DNA from: Ruminococcus difficilis | GTDB lineage: Bacteria > Bacillota_A > Clostridia > Oscillospirales > Acutalibacteraceae | Length of the DNA stretch: 64,000 nucleotides | Direction of reading: 5' to 3' | Assembly: GCF_016680995.1 (NCBI RefSeq) | Contig: NZ_JAEQMG010000048.1 | Coordinates: 310,001 to 374,000, forward strand | In this document: one piece after another, positions 18,483 through 28,392 of the stretch | Position numbering within the stretch: the stretch's first letter is position 1 | Layout: each line of letters begins with the position of its first letter | Translations under genes and position numbers: made by a program | The notes under the pieces: generated by a model | Databases searched by the model: none | Told to the model about the DNA's origin: nothing | The model's input: the letters and a program-made list of their open reading frames with translations, nothing else

Positions 18483-19316
18483 TTACTTGCTGTTTCTGCG
18501 TCTTACGATGAGCTTATCGGACGCCTTGTTGGTCTTTCTGGTCTTATAACCGAGCGCCGGCTTACCCCACGGGGTAACAGGGCCGGGACGGCCGACAGGG
18601 GATTTACCCTCACCACCACCGTGCGGGTGGTCATTCGGGTTCATGACAGAACCGCGGACGGTCGGGCGGATACCCATGTTTCTCTTACGACCGGCCTTAC
18701 CGATCTTGACGTTCTCATGGTCGATGTTGCCGACCTGGCCGATGGTGGCCATGCAGCTCTCGGGTACGTTTCTTAACTCGCCGGAGGGCAGTCTGAGAAG
18801 CGCGTAGCCGTTTTCCTTCGCCATGAGCTGAGCCATGTTGCCTGCGGCTCTGGCGAGCTGAGCGCCTCTGCCGGGATAAAGCTCTACGTTATGGATAAAG
18901 GTACCGGTGGGGATGTTCTTGAGCGGAAGGGCGTTACCGGGCTTGATATCCGCGGTCTCGCCGGCTACGACCTTGTAGCCTACCTTCAGACCCTGGGGCG
19001 CGGTGATGTACGCCTTCTCGCCGTCCTCATACTCGACCAGCGCGATGAACGCGGAGCGGTTGGGATCGTACTCGATGGTCTTAACGATACCTTCTACGTC
19101 AAATTTCTGTCTCTTGAAATCAATAATACGGTATTTTCTCCTGTTGCCGCCGCCTCTGTGACGAACTGTGATGCGACCGTAGCTGTTACGGCCTGAGTGC
19201 TTCTTCAGAGGCTCGAGCAAGCTCTTTTCGGGAGCGACCTTGGAAAGTCCGGAGTAATCCGTAACCGACATATTACGTCTTGCGTTTGTTGTCGGCTTAT
19301 AAACCTTAATAGCCAT
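18483..19316 (-). CDS. rplB: 50S ribosomal protein L2
   Basis: A 277-residue L2, needed for subunit joining and peptidyl transfer. Landmarks are the [16 protein letters not shown] region and the C-terminal [25 protein letters not shown] 213-nt gap before rplW contains a heptad repeat and hairpins, an unusual insertion inside the S10 operon. Confidence 0.97.
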   Translation of the reverse strand: MAIKVYKPTTNARRNMSVTDYSGLSKVAPEKSLLEPLKKHSGRNSYGRITVRHRGGGNRRKYRIIDFKRQKFDVEGIVKTIEYDPNRSAFIALVEYEDGEKAYITAPQGLKVGYKVVAGETADIKPGNALPLKNIPTGTFIHNVELYPGRGAQLARAAGNMAQLMAKENGYALLRLPSGELRNVPESCMATIGQVGNIDHENVKIGKAGRKRNMGIRPTVRGSVMNPNDHPHGGGEGKSPVGRPGPVTPWGKPALGYKTRKTNKASDKLIVRRRNSK

Positions 19317-19454
19317 GTTATTTCACTCTCCTCATGATGGCTTTGCGGGATGATGGCGCATCCCATACATTCTTGCCTGTGTTGTTAATGATAAGATGAT
19401 TTTCTGTTTTTCGCGGGAACATTCGGAGTGAACATAACAGGAATCGGGTGTGGG

Positions 19455-19528
19455 CGGAGCCCACCCTTCACCGTTATCCGTTCACCATTCACCGTTCACC
19501 GGCTGTGTTCGCCCCGCGAACACAGGCT
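19455..19528. repeat. Heptad repeat with flanking hairpins inside the S10 operon
   Basis: Units of the TTCACCG/TTATCCG type run at 19466-19502, flanked by a GGGTGTGGGCGGAGCCCACCC hairpin on the left and GGCTGTGTTCGC...GCGAACACAGGC on the right. It lies between rplW and rplB and adjoins the rplW stop codon. Confidence 0.75.
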
Positions 19529-19529
19529 T

Positions 19530-19823
19530 TTACATCATGCCTTCAAAAAACTCGATCGGTTTGCTGTCGGCAGTCAGCTGTACATAGGCCTTCTTCCAGC
19601 TACGGGTGTAGCCCTCGAAACGACCCTGTCTCTTCAAACGGCCGCGTACATGAACGGTGTTGACCTTCTGTACCTTAGCGCCCTTGAAGAGCTCCTCAAC
19701 AGCTCTTGCGACGTCTATCTTAGTAGCTTTCTTCGCTACCTCAAAAACATATTTCTTCTTGGTAATGTCCTGCATCGACTTCTCAGTGATGATGGGGCGG
19801 ATTACGATATCTTGAGCAATCAT
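19530..19823 (-). CDS. rplW: 50S ribosomal protein L23
   Basis: A 97-residue L23 (DIVIRPIITEKSMQD) with the KATKIDVARAVEELF and VNTVHVRGRLKRQGR segments. L23 is the main docking site for trigger factor and SRP. Its start overlaps the end of rplD by 4 nt. Confidence 0.97.
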   Translation of the reverse strand: MIAQDIVIRPIITEKSMQDITKKKYVFEVAKKATKIDVARAVEELFKGAKVQKVNTVHVRGRLKRQGRFEGYTRSWKKAYVQLTADSKPIEFFEGMM

Positions 19824-20443
19824 GCGTATACCTCCTCAATCTTGGTGAGCGCGTCCTTCGCGATGATCAGCTTATCGGCATTGAGAATGTCATAAACGTT
19901 CATCTCGTTTACCTGAGTGGTCTTGACGCCGGGGATGTTGCGCGCGGACTTGATCGCCTTTTCGTCAACCTCGGGCAGAACAATAAGCGCCTTCTTCTCA
20001 GAGCCTACGGCCTTGAGCATCGCGGCAGCCTTAGCGGTCTTGATCTCATCAAAAGCGATAGAATCGATGACGATGATCTCTTCAGCCTGAGCCTTGCTCG
20101 ATAAAGCGGACTTCATAGCGAGTCTCTTTACCTTCTTGTTCACAGAGAAACGATAATCTCTGGGCTTAGGAGCAAATACGACGCCGCCGTGGTACCACTG
20201 GGGAGCGCGAGTCGAACCCTGACGAGCACGACCGGTACCCTTCTGTCTCCAGGGCTTTCTGCCGCCGCCGGAAACTTCGCTTCTGGTGAGTGCGGACTGT
20301 GTACCCTGACGCTGATTAGCGAGGTAGCTGACTACCATCTGGTGCATAACAGCCGCGTTCGGCTCGATGCCGAAAATCGATTCTGCAAGGTCTACGGAAC
20401 CTACGTTCTTGCCCTGCATATCAACAACCTGTACGTTAGGCAT
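19820..20443 (-). CDS. rplD: 50S ribosomal protein L4
   Basis: A 207-residue L4 with the tunnel-lining loop TRSEVSGGGRKPWRQKGTGR followed by ARQGSTRAPQWYHGGVVFAP. In E. coli L4 represses the S10 operon through the rpsJ leader; whether it does so here is unknown but a long leader exists. Confidence 0.97.
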   Translation of the reverse strand: MPNVQVVDMQGKNVGSVDLAESIFGIEPNAAVMHQMVVSYLANQRQGTQSALTRSEVSGGGRKPWRQKGTGRARQGSTRAPQWYHGGVVFAPKPRDYRFSVNKKVKRLAMKSALSSKAQAEEIIVIDSIAFDEIKTAKAAAMLKAVGSEKKALIVLPEVDEKAIKSARNIPGVKTTQVNEMNVYDILNADKLIIAKDALTKIEEVYA

Positions 20444-20459
20444 GTGATTTCCTCCTTCC

Positions 20460-21092
20460 TTAAGCCTTTACGCTGTCTTTGATGACAACGTAGCCGCCGT
20501 TCGCGCCCGGGATGGCGCCCTTGATGGCGATGAGGTTATCCTCAGCGTCGATCTTGACAACGGCGAGATTCTGAACAGTGACCTTCTCGGCGCCGAGGTG
20601 GCCTGCCATCTTCTTGCCCTTCCAAACTCTGGAGGGAGAGGAGCAAGCGCCCATGGAGCCGCCGTGACGAGCGTTCGGGCCGGTACCGTGAGATTCCTTG
20701 AGTCGAGCGAAGTTCCAGCGCTTGATAACGCCGGCATAGCCTTTACCCTTGCTCTTACCCGTGACGTCGACCTTGTCACCTGTTTCAAATACATCTGCCT
20801 TGATGACCTGACCCAGCTCGTAAGCGGCACAGTCATCAAATCTGAATTCCTTAAGAACTCTCTTGGGAGCTACGTCAGCCTTCTTGAAGTGACCCTGCAG
20901 GGGCTTTGTGACGTGCTTCGGCTTTACATCGCCGTAGCCCATCTGGATGGCTGCGTAGCCGTCGGTCTCAACGGTCTTGACCTGTGAAACGACACAGGGG
21001 CCCGCCTCGACTACGGTTACGGGAACAACTTTTCCCTTTTCGTCGAAGATCTGTGTCATACCGATCTTCTTGCCGATTAATGCTTTCTGCAT
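20460..21092 (-). CDS. rplC: 50S ribosomal protein L3
   Basis: A 210-residue L3 ([19 protein letters not shown]), with the conserved [21 protein letters not shown] loop that reaches the peptidyl transferase centre. A 253-nt gap containing a repeat separates it from rpsJ. Confidence 0.97.
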   Translation of the reverse strand: MQKALIGKKIGMTQIFDEKGKVVPVTVVEAGPCVVSQVKTVETDGYAAIQMGYGDVKPKHVTKPLQGHFKKADVAPKRVLKEFRFDDCAAYELGQVIKADVFETGDKVDVTGKSKGKGYAGVIKRWNFARLKESHGTGPNARHGGSMGACSSPSRVWKGKKMAGHLGAEKVTVQNLAVVKIDAEDNLIAIKGAIPGANGGYVVIKDSVKA

Positions 21093-21207
21093 TCTGTATA
21101 TCCTCCTTTTAGGTTATTGGTCGGCTTTCGCCGACATGACCCTGTCTGCGTGGTAGGTTGGGAATGTGATTATTATAATAGGTATATATCGGTCGTTCCG
21201 ATCAACG

Positions 21208-21312
21208 TGTCATCGCGAAGCCCGCAGGGCTGTGGCGATCCCACAAAGAGGAACAGTGCATTTCCTTTTTGTGGGATTCCCACGGGGCTTGAGCCCCTCG
21301 GAATGACGGCAA
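21208..21312. repeat. Palindromic repeat, GTCATCGCGAAG family
   Basis: About 105 bp between rpsJ and rplC bounded by GTGTCATCGCGAAGCCC and the inverted GGGGCTTGAGCCCCTCGGAATGAC. Inner arms GATCCCACAAAGAGGAA and TTCCTTTTTGTGGGATTCC pair well. Shorter relatives lie at about 5365-5415 and 45485-45535. Confidence 0.75.
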
Positions 21313-21345
21313 ACCGCAATGACTGATATATTGGGTTAATACCGA

Positions 21346-21657
21346 TTATAATTTAATCTCAATCTCAACGCCGGCAGGGAGCTCTAAGCTCATAAGAGCC
21401 TCGACTGTCTTGTTGGACGGTCTTAAGATGTCGATCAGGCGCTTGTGGGTGCGCATCTCGAACTGCTCGCGGCTGTCCTTATACTTATGAACAGCGCGCA
21501 GAATGGTAACGACCTGCTTCTCGGTGGGGAGCGGGACGGGACCCGATACTCTCGCGCCGGTACGCTTAGCGGTAGCTACGATTCTTTCTGCGGACTGATC
21601 GACCAGCTGGTGATCATAGCCCTTCAATCTGATTCTGATTTTTTCCTTGACTGCCAT
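21346..21657 (-). CDS. rpsJ: 30S ribosomal protein S10
   Basis: A 103-residue S10 ([22 protein letters not shown]), first gene of the S10-spc-alpha cluster, with the conserved [31 protein letters not shown] split across its middle. S10 also acts as NusE in transcription antitermination. TTAGGAGGCGAAGAT precedes the ATG. Confidence 0.97.
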   Translation of the reverse strand: MAVKEKIRIRLKGYDHQLVDQSAERIVATAKRTGARVSGPVPLPTEKQVVTILRAVHKYKDSREQFEMRTHKRLIDILRPSNKTVEALMSLELPAGVEIEIKL

Positions 21658-21931
21658 ATCTTCGCCTCCTAAATATTGTTTGGGTCGGCACGACTGAAGC
21701 CGAACTTTTCAAACACCCGTCCGGGTGTTCCTACCCCATCCGTTAAAAAAGCCGATAGCCGCAAAACGGCAACCGGAAGCACAGTGGCGCAGTAATGACA
21801 TAGCAACCCCAATGTCATCAAAAGCTCAAACTATTCTTTCGCCCGGTTTAAAATCGGACATACTCCACGGAAAAACCAACGCTTTTGCGTTGCAACCTCC
21901 CGCTTCATCGCATATCTTGTGCAGTCACGCA
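21658..21931 (-). promoter_or_regulatory. Long structured 5' leader of the rpsJ operon
   Basis: About 270 nt lie between the predicted transcription start and rpsJ with no gene. The minus-strand leader contains several possible hairpins: TGACAT...ATGTCA, GCCGTTTTGCGGC, CACCCGGACGGGTG, and GCAACGCAAAAGCGTTG. A ribosomal-protein-binding leader is plausible; no named motif was matched. Confidence 0.5.
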
Positions 21932-21937
21932 GGGTTT

Positions 21938-21966
21938 ATTATAGTATATAAGAACTGAAATTGCAA
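21938..21966 (-). promoter_or_regulatory. rpsJp: Promoter of the rpsJ operon
   Basis: On the minus strand TTGCAA (21961-21966) and TATAAT (21938-21943) are separated by exactly 17 nt, a good sigma-A promoter. It is the only strong candidate upstream of the ribosomal cluster. Confidence 0.85.
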
Positions 21967-22128
21967 GAAATTACAGAAAATTTACATTTGAGAAATACGA
22001 CGATATTTTTCGGGTGTTTTTATGCATCTTGCACAAACCTTCTATATCTTGTGTGTCAATCCTCCTCAACCACAAGGAGAATCGCCTTTTTCGCCATTCT
22101 TTCCCATTTTAAAACTTTATCAAAAAAC

Positions 22129-22157
22129 TTGTTTTTGTTCAAGCGTGACGATATAAT
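22129..22157 (+). promoter_or_regulatory. Promoter of the 249-residue lipoprotein gene
   Basis: TTGTTT (22129-22134), 17-nt spacer, TATAAT (22152-22157). It is divergent from the rpsJ promoter about 170 nt away and lies 29 nt before the start codon. Confidence 0.75.
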
Positions 22158-22185
22158 AAGGTAAATATCCATCGGAGATGATAAA

Positions 22186-22935
22186 ATGAAAAAATGGCTA
22201 TTACTAATCCTGACTGCCGCTTTGATTTTCAGCCTGTGTGCCTGTTCTAAGGATCATATCGAGATCGATCCCGAGCCGACCGCCGTTAATACCGCCGCCC
22301 TGCGCGGCGAGTTCGACGCCGCGTGCGCGTATGTTGAATCCGCTGCCGATGTGAGCAAGATGGAAGCGACCCTGCAGGACGATGAAAACGGTCTGTTTCG
22401 GCACTGGAACGGATTCAGTGAAGAATACGACGAGATCGGACTTGATTTTAAGTTAGAAGATAACGTCTTCACGCTCGGCACGACCACCGTCAGCGAGCTG
22501 ACCGCGCTCGGCTACAAGCCCGATACGGATATCGAAACCTTAGAACCCAACACCGTACAGGGCTTCAGTATCACCAAGGGCGACAAATTCTGTAACCTTG
22601 CGGTAGACAACAGCACTGATCAGCCGCAGAAATTTTCGGATATGCTGATCGTGCAGTTCAACGGCACTTCTCCCGAGAACGGCTGTCTGCCTTTCACTTA
22701 CAGCGGGATCACCTGCGGCTCCACGCTCAAGGAGGTGCTCGACGCACTCGGCACGCCGAAACTCAACATCACCGTATTGACCGACACGGCAGGCACAGAG
22801 ATCGGGCTGAACTATCTGAACGCGACAACCAAGGACGATCTCGATACGCTGGAAATCTATTTGAGGTATGACAAAGACAAAGACACCGCGTTAGTCACAT
22901 CTATTATCCTCAACCGTGTGGTTGGCGGTGTCTAA
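22186..22935 (+). CDS. Lipoprotein of unknown function
   Basis: A 249-residue protein with a lipoprotein signal peptide (MKKWLLLILTAALIFSLCAC, lipobox LCAC, lipidated Cys about 20). The mature part is acidic, with no family I recognise; segments such as FSYGG-like strands (FTYSGITCGSTLKEVLDALGTP) recall small beta-rich Clostridial lipoproteins that recur as two similar halves. GGAG precedes the ATG. It is a single-gene unit with its own promoter and terminator, convergent with purL. Confidence 0.8.
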   Translation: MKKWLLLILTAALIFSLCACSKDHIEIDPEPTAVNTAALRGEFDAACAYVESAADVSKMEATLQDDENGLFRHWNGFSEEYDEIGLDFKLEDNVFTLGTTTVSELTALGYKPDTDIETLEPNTVQGFSITKGDKFCNLAVDNSTDQPQKFSDMLIVQFNGTSPENGCLPFTYSGITCGSTLKEVLDALGTPKLNITVLTDTAGTEIGLNYLNATTKDDLDTLEIYLRYDKDKDTALVTSIILNRVVGGV

Positions 22936-22971
22936 GGACAAAGAACATCCGAATAATCATTATATATGTAT

Positions 22972-23009
22972 AAAGGCTGCTGTTCAACGCGAACAGCAGC
23001 CTTTCCTTA
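22972..23009. terminator. Bidirectional terminator between the lipoprotein gene and purL
   Basis: A 14-bp perfect stem, AAAGGCTGCTGTTC with GAACAGCAGCCTTT and a short AACGC loop. A T-rich run follows on the plus strand and an A-rich region precedes it, so it can serve both converging genes. Confidence 0.8.
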
Positions 23010-23023
23010 TAATAATATACTTA

Positions 23024-26000
23024 TCAGCCCTTAAAATACTTGACCGCCGACTCAAACATCTTGATATCGTAGTTGCCGGGGACGTTTTGGTACAGACCGC
23101 TGTTCCAGCGCTCGGAGTGTCCCATCTTGCCGAATACTCTGCCGTCGGGCGAGGTAATACCCTCGATCGCGTAGACGGAGTTGTTCGGGTTGAAATGAAC
23201 GTCGGTGGTCGCGTTGCCGGACAAATCAACGTACTGAGTCGCGATCTGGCCGTTTGCGGCTAATTCTCTCACCAATTCCTCGGAGCAATAGAAGCGTCCC
23301 TCGCCGTGCGAGATCGGTACATTGTACACATCGCCGACGTTGGTCAGGCTCAGCCACGGGCTCATATTGGACGCCACACGAGTATGCACGATACGGCTCT
23401 GGTGGCGCGAGATGGTGTTGTAGGTCAGGGTCGGGCAGTTCTCATCGGTGTCGATGATCTTCCCGTAGGGCACCAGACCGAGCTTGATCAGCGCCTGGAA
23501 GCCGTTGCAGATACCGCACATCAAGCCGCCGCGGTTATCGAGCAGATCGGTCACGCCCTCTTTGACTGCCGCGTTGCGGAAGAAGGCGGTGATGAACTTC
23601 GCCGAACCGTCGGGCTCGTCGCCGCCGGAGAAGCCGCCGGGGATAAAGACCATCTGCGCCTCTTTCAGCTCACGTGCAAATTGTTCTACGCTCTGACGAA
23701 TGCCCTCGGCACTCAGGTTGTTGATGACGAGGATCTTCGCGTCAGCGCCCGCGTCAGCCATCGCCTTAGCGGAATCGTACTCACAGTTGGTACCCGGGAA
23801 CGCGGGGATCAGCACCTTGGGCTTAGCCGAGCAAGCGTGTGCTTTTTTGTTCTGTGTTGTGTTAGCGGTATAGGAGAAGGTCTCGACCGGAGCCTTTGTA
23901 TCAGCGATATTGCAGGAATAGACGCCCTCGAGCTTATCCTCATATACCTTTAATATATCATTTTCCGCGACAGACTCGTCACCGTAGGAGAATTTGCCGT
24001 CGTCGGTGATCGAGCCGATCAGCGTACCGTCGAGCGTTTCATCCGTTTCGATCAGGAACGCGCCGTAGCAATAGCCAAAGAGCTTGTCAAGTTCGATCTC
24101 CTCGTTGAAGCTAAAGCCGAAGCCGTTGCCGAACGCGGATTTCATGACCGCCTCGGCGATACCGCCGATGGTCGGCGTATACGCGGCGCAGACCTTGCCC
24201 GCGCGCATCAGGTCGGTGACCTTGTTGTACAGCGCGATCAGGCTGTCGGTCTCAGGCAGACCGTTTTCATCATATTCGGGAGCGAGCAGATATACCTTGT
24301 GGCCTGCCGCCTTGAACTCGGGAGAAATGATGTTCTTCACCTGATCGGTGGTAACGGCGAAGGATACCAGCGTCGGCGGAACGTCGAGATCCTCAAAGCT
24401 GCCGGACATACTGTCCTTGCCGCCGATGGAGCCGATACCGAGGTTCATCTGCGCCTTGAACGCGCCGAGCAGTGCCGAAAGCGGCTTGCCCCAGCGTTTG
24501 CCGTCCGTACCGGGCTTCTCAAAATACTCCTGGAAGGTGAGGTACACATCCTCAAAGGACGCGCCTGTCGCGATCAGCTTGGAAACACTTTCCACGACCG
24601 CCAGATACGCGCCGTGATAGGGACTTTTCTCGGTGATGAGCGGATTGTAGCCCCACGCCATCAGGGAGACGGTGTCGGTGTGCTTCTTCTCCACGCTGAC
24701 CTTCTGCACCATCGCCTGGATCGGGGTGAGCTGATTCTTGCCGCCGAAGGGCATCAGCACCGTACCCGCGCCGATGGTGGAGTCAAAGCGCTCGGAAAGA
24801 CCGCGCTTGGAGCAGATATTCAGATCGGAAGCGAGCTGCTTCATATTCTCGGCAAAGCTGCCGTTGATCTTCTTTGTATAATCCTGAGGAGCGGCGGGCG
24901 TGATATCGATATGCTTCTCCGCGCCGTTAGAATTGAGGAACTCGCGGGAGATATCGACGATCTTGTTGCCGTTCCATGTCATGGTGAGTCGGGGTTCTTC
25001 CTTGACCACGGCAACCGGGCAGGCGTTCAGATTCTCCTCTTTCGCCAACGCCAAAAACGCGTCGACGTTCTCGGGCTCGACGACGACCGCCATGCGCTCC
25101 TGTGATTCGGAGATCGCCAGCTCCGTGCCGTCCAGACCCTCATATTTCTTGGGAACGGCGTTGAGGTCGATATCGAGACCGTCAGCCAGCTCGCCGATCG
25201 CAACGGAAACGCCGCCCGCGCCGAAGTCGTTACAGCGCTTGATCATGCGGGTCGCTTTACGGTTGCGGAACAATCTTTGCAGTTTTCTTTCCTCGGGGGC
25301 GTTACCCTTCTGCACCTCCGCGCCGCAGGTCTCTACCGAATGGGCGTTATGCGCCTTGGAAGAGCCTGTCGCGCCGCCGATACCGTCGCGTCCTGTCGCG
25401 CCGCCCAGCAGGATGACCACATCACCGGGAGCGGGGACCTCGCGGCGGATATTCTCAGCGGGAGCCGCGGCGATGACCGCGCCGATCTCCATACGCTTCG
25501 CGGCATAGCCGGGATGATAGATCTCGTCCACGATGCCGGTCGCCAGACCGATCTGGTTGCCGTAGGAGCTGTAGCCCTGCGCGGCGGTGGTAACGATCTT
25601 GCGCTGTGGGAGCTTACCCTCGATGGTCTCGGACACGGGAACGGTCGGGTCAGCCGCGCCGGTCACACGCATCGCGCCGTAGACATAAGCGCGTCCCGAG
25701 AGCGGATCACGGATCGCGCCGCCGATGCAGGTCGCCGCGCCGCCGAAGGGCTCGATCTCGGTGGGATGGTTATGGGTCTCGTTCTTGAACAGCAGGAGCC
25801 ACGGCTCGATCACGCCGTCGACCTCGACCTCCATCTTCACGGTGCAGGCGTTGATCTCCTCGCTCTCGTCGAGCTTATCGAGCTTGCCGTCCTTTTTGAG
25901 CTGACGGACGGCGATGGTCGCCAGATCCATCAGGCAAACGGGCTTGGTCCTGCCCAAATTCTTTCTAACATCCATATAATCGTTGTACGCCGCCTGTAAC

Positions 26001-26728
26001 AGCTCATCCTCGAACTTCACGCTGTCGATCGTGGTCAGGAAGGTGGTATGACGGCAGTGATCCGACCAGTAGGTGTCGATCATGCGGATCTCGGTGATGG
26101 TCGGGTCACGGTGCTCCGACTGAAAATACTGCTGACAGAAAGCGATATCGTCGATATCCATCGCCAGACCGTAGTCCGCTATGAACTGAGCGAGCCCCTC
26201 TCTGTCGAGCTGATTGAAGCCGTCAAGGGTCTTAACGGTAGTCGGGATCTCATATTGAACCGTCAGGGTCGCGGGCTTCGTGAGTGCCGCCTCACGCGCC
26301 TCGACGGGGTTGATGACATATTTCTTGATCTCAGCGATCTCAGCGTCGGTCAGATCGCCGTACAGGATATAGACCTTTGCCGAACGGATCGTCGGTCGGT
26401 CGCCCTGCGAGATGATCTGGATACACTGGGCGGCGGAATCCGCTCGCTGGTCAAACTGACCGGGCAGGAACTCCACACCGAAGACAGTGGTATGCGCGCC
26501 TTTTTCTATTTCGATCTCAGGCGTCGCGATATCGAGCTGCGGCTCGGAGAACACCGCGCCGACAGCATAATTGAACAGCTCCTCGGTGATATTCTCCGCG
26601 TCGTAGCGGTTGATGACGCGCACATCGGTCAGGGACTTGATCGACAAAAGCTCGTTGATCTCGCCGAGAAGGGCTTTTGCCTCATTCTGCAAGCCCTCTT
26701 TCTTTTCTACAAATACTCTATAAACCAT
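23024..26728 (-). CDS. purL: Phosphoribosylformylglycinamidine synthase (single-chain PurL)
   Basis: A 1234-residue single-chain FGAM synthase that combines the PurS-, PurL- and PurQ-type parts. It converts FGAR, glutamine and ATP to FGAM. Landmarks are the N-terminal PurS-like domain, the tandem PurM-like halves (LFKNETHNHPTEIEPFGGAATCIGG) and a C-terminal class I glutaminase at about 970-1234 with the Cys nucleophile in GLMCGICNGFQ (second Cys, about 1073). The start at 26728 follows ACGGAGGATGAA; an upstream TTG is less likely. It is the last gene of the nucleotide array and ends at a shared terminator. Confidence 0.96.
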   Translation of the reverse strand: MVYRVFVEKKEGLQNEAKALLGEINELLSIKSLTDVRVINRYDAENITEELFNYAVGAVFSEPQLDIATPEIEIEKGAHTTVFGVEFLPGQFDQRADSAAQCIQIISQGDRPTIRSAKVYILYGDLTDAEIAEIKKYVINPVEAREAALTKPATLTVQYEIPTTVKTLDGFNQLDREGLAQFIADYGLAMDIDDIAFCQQYFQSEHRDPTITEIRMIDTYWSDHCRHTTFLTTIDSVKFEDELLQAAYNDYMDVRKNLGRTKPVCLMDLATIAVRQLKKDGKLDKLDESEEINACTVKMEVEVDGVIEPWLLLFKNETHNHPTEIEPFGGAATCIGGAIRDPLSGRAYVYGAMRVTGAADPTVPVSETIEGKLPQRKIVTTAAQGYSSYGNQIGLATGIVDEIYHPGYAAKRMEIGAVIAAAPAENIRREVPAPGDVVILLGGATGRDGIGGATGSSKAHNAHSVETCGAEVQKGNAPEERKLQRLFRNRKATRMIKRCNDFGAGGVSVAIGELADGLDIDLNAVPKKYEGLDGTELAISESQERMAVVVEPENVDAFLALAKEENLNACPVAVVKEEPRLTMTWNGNKIVDISREFLNSNGAEKHIDITPAAPQDYTKKINGSFAENMKQLASDLNICSKRGLSERFDSTIGAGTVLMPFGGKNQLTPIQAMVQKVSVEKKHTDTVSLMAWGYNPLITEKSPYHGAYLAVVESVSKLIATGASFEDVYLTFQEYFEKPGTDGKRWGKPLSALLGAFKAQMNLGIGSIGGKDSMSGSFEDLDVPPTLVSFAVTTDQVKNIISPEFKAAGHKVYLLAPEYDENGLPETDSLIALYNKVTDLMRAGKVCAAYTPTIGGIAEAVMKSAFGNGFGFSFNEEIELDKLFGYCYGAFLIETDETLDGTLIGSITDDGKFSYGDESVAENDILKVYEDKLEGVYSCNIADTKAPVETFSYTANTTQNKKAHACSAKPKVLIPAFPGTNCEYDSAKAMADAGADAKILVINNLSAEGIRQSVEQFARELKEAQMVFIPGGFSGGDEPDGSAKFITAFFRNAAVKEGVTDLLDNRGGLMCGICNGFQALIKLGLVPYGKIIDTDENCPTLTYNTISRHQSRIVHTRVASNMSPWLSLTNVGDVYNVPISHGEGRFYCSEELVRELAANGQIATQYVDLSGNATTDVHFNPNNSVYAIEGITSPDGRVFGKMGHSERWNSGLYQNVPGNYDIKMFESAVKYFKG

Positions 26729-26748
26729 TTCATCCTCCGTAGGAATCA

Positions 26749-26955
26749 AATAGGCTTCCCCTTGGGGGGAAGCTGTCAGACAACGTCTGACTGATGAGGG
26801 GCAGACTTTTCCATTCTTACCCCGAATTCAGTTGCACAAAAATATCCCCTTACAAATGGTGATGTACAACACTCTTTGAATCATTGATGAAAGGATAGGT
26901 GATCCCCTCATCCGTCACCTTTGGTGACACCTTCCCCCCGAGGGGAAGGCTCTTA
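26749..26955. repeat. Palindromic element, TTCCCCTCGGGG family, between purD and purL
   Basis: Bounded by GGCTTCCCCTTGGGGGGAAGC and CCTTCCCCCCGAGGGGAAGGC, with arms CTGATGAGGGGC and GATCCCCTCATCCGTCA. It is related to the element at 4870-5131. Confidence 0.8.
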
Positions 26956-26958
26956 CTC

Positions 26959-28224
26959 TTACCCTTTTGCTTTCAGCGCTCTTTGACCGATATCGTGGCG
27001 GTAAAAGGCGTTGTCAAAATGAATCCGCTCCACCATTTTGTAGGAGCTGTCGATCGCTTCCTGCAAGGTGTCGGCGATCGCGGTCACGCCTAAGACGCGT
27101 CCGCCGGAGGTCAGGAGCTTGCCGTCCTCACACTTAGCGCCCGCGACAAATACACAGTCGGCAATATCCTCGGGGATGGTGATCTCGTAGCCCTTTTCAT
27201 AGGATACGGGATAGCCCTCGCTCGCCATGATGACACAGGCGGCGTTTTTATCCGCAAACTCCACTTCCGTCTGCGCAAGCGTGCCGTCGGTAGTGGCTTT
27301 CATGATGGTGAACAGGTCGGATTTGAGCAGCGGCAGCACCACCTGTGTTTCGGGATCGCCGAAACGGCAGTTGTATTCGATGACCTTGGGGCCGTCCTTT
27401 GTGATCATCAAGCCGAAGTACAGGCATCCCTTGAAGGTTCTGCCCTCGGCGTTCATCGCGTTGATGGTCGGCAAAAAGATCTTCTCCATGCACTCCTTCG
27501 CGACCGCCTCGGTATAGTAAGGATTCGGAGCGACCGTGCCCATGCCGCCGGTGTTCAGACCCGTGTCGTTATCACCGGCACGCTTGTGATCCATCGAGGA
27601 GATCATCGGCACGACGACCTTGCCGTCGGTGAAGCTCAGCACGCTGACCTCGGGGCCTTCGAGAAACTCTTCGACCACGATGCTGTTGCCGCTCTTACCG
27701 AACTTCTTGTCCTTCATGATGGAGATGATCGCGTCCTCTGCCTCTTCGCGGGTCATCGCGATGATGACGCCCTTGCCCAGCGCTAAACCGTCCGCCTTGA
27801 TAACGGTAGGGATCGGAGCGGTCTTGATGTATGCAAGCGCCTTGTCCGCGTCGTCGAACACCTCATAAGCCGCGGTGGGGATGCCGTATTTCTTCATCAG
27901 GTTCTTGGAAAAAACCTTACTGCCCTCGATGATCGCGGCTTCACTGCGCGGACCGAAGCAGGGGACGCCGTGCGCTTCGAGCGCGTCGACACAGCCCAGC
28001 ACCAGCGGATCGTCGGGCGCGACGACCGCGTAGTCGATGCTGTTCTCCACGGCGAAGGTCACGATATTGTCGATATCCGTCGCGCCGATATTGACGCACT
28101 GCGCGTCAGCGGCGATACCGCCGTTGCCCGGCAGGGCGTAGATCACATCGATCTCTTGATTCTCTTTCAGTTTTTTGATGATGGCGTGCTCGCGTCCGCC
28201 GCCGCCTACAACTAATACTTTCAT
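26959..28224 (-). CDS. purD: Phosphoribosylamine-glycine ligase
   Basis: A 421-residue ATP-grasp enzyme that makes GAR from phosphoribosylamine, glycine and ATP. Landmarks are MKVLVVGGGGREHAI at the start, VIKADGLALGKGV (ATP-grasp), FGLMITKDGPKVIEYNCRFGDPETQ (the GARS signature) and a C-terminal GARS domain. The start at 28224 is chosen over an upstream ATG because homologues begin at MKVLV and AAAGGGG lies upstream. It lies between the AICAR transformylase and purL. Confidence 0.96.
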   Translation of the reverse strand: MKVLVVGGGGREHAIIKKLKENQEIDVIYALPGNGGIAADAQCVNIGATDIDNIVTFAVENSIDYAVVAPDDPLVLGCVDALEAHGVPCFGPRSEAAIIEGSKVFSKNLMKKYGIPTAAYEVFDDADKALAYIKTAPIPTVIKADGLALGKGVIIAMTREEAEDAIISIMKDKKFGKSGNSIVVEEFLEGPEVSVLSFTDGKVVVPMISSMDHKRAGDNDTGLNTGGMGTVAPNPYYTEAVAKECMEKIFLPTINAMNAEGRTFKGCLYFGLMITKDGPKVIEYNCRFGDPETQVVLPLLKSDLFTIMKATTDGTLAQTEVEFADKNAACVIMASEGYPVSYEKGYEITIPEDIADCVFVAGAKCEDGKLLTSGGRVLGVTAIADTLQEAIDSSYKMVERIHFDNAFYRHDIGQRALKAKG

Positions 28225-28248
28225 GTTGTTTCCCCTTTTAACCAACTT

Positions 28249-28384
28249 ATTGTAGGGGAGGGTCTTGACCCTCCCTATCCGTCAAAAAAACAGACAGCCA
28301 AATTGATATCTTTCAAAAAATCATTCACAAAAATACTGCAACCATTCGCTTCGCGATCGGGAGAGTCAAGACTCTCCCCTACAC
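28249..28384. repeat. Inverted-repeat element, GTAGGGGAGGGTC family
   Basis: Bounded by TTGTAGGGGAGGGTCTTGACCCTCCC and the inverted GGGAGAGTCAAGACTCTCCCCTACA, spanning almost the whole gap between the AICAR transformylase gene and purD. Shorter relatives lie at 32329-32352 and 44187-44234. Confidence 0.8.
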
Positions 28385-28392
28385 CGGAAATA

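Noticed and set aside
21093..21345. Second promoter between rpsJ and rplC
   Set aside because: A TATAAT-like box is present on the minus strand but there is no -35 box at 16-18 nt; the gap is mostly a palindromic repeat.
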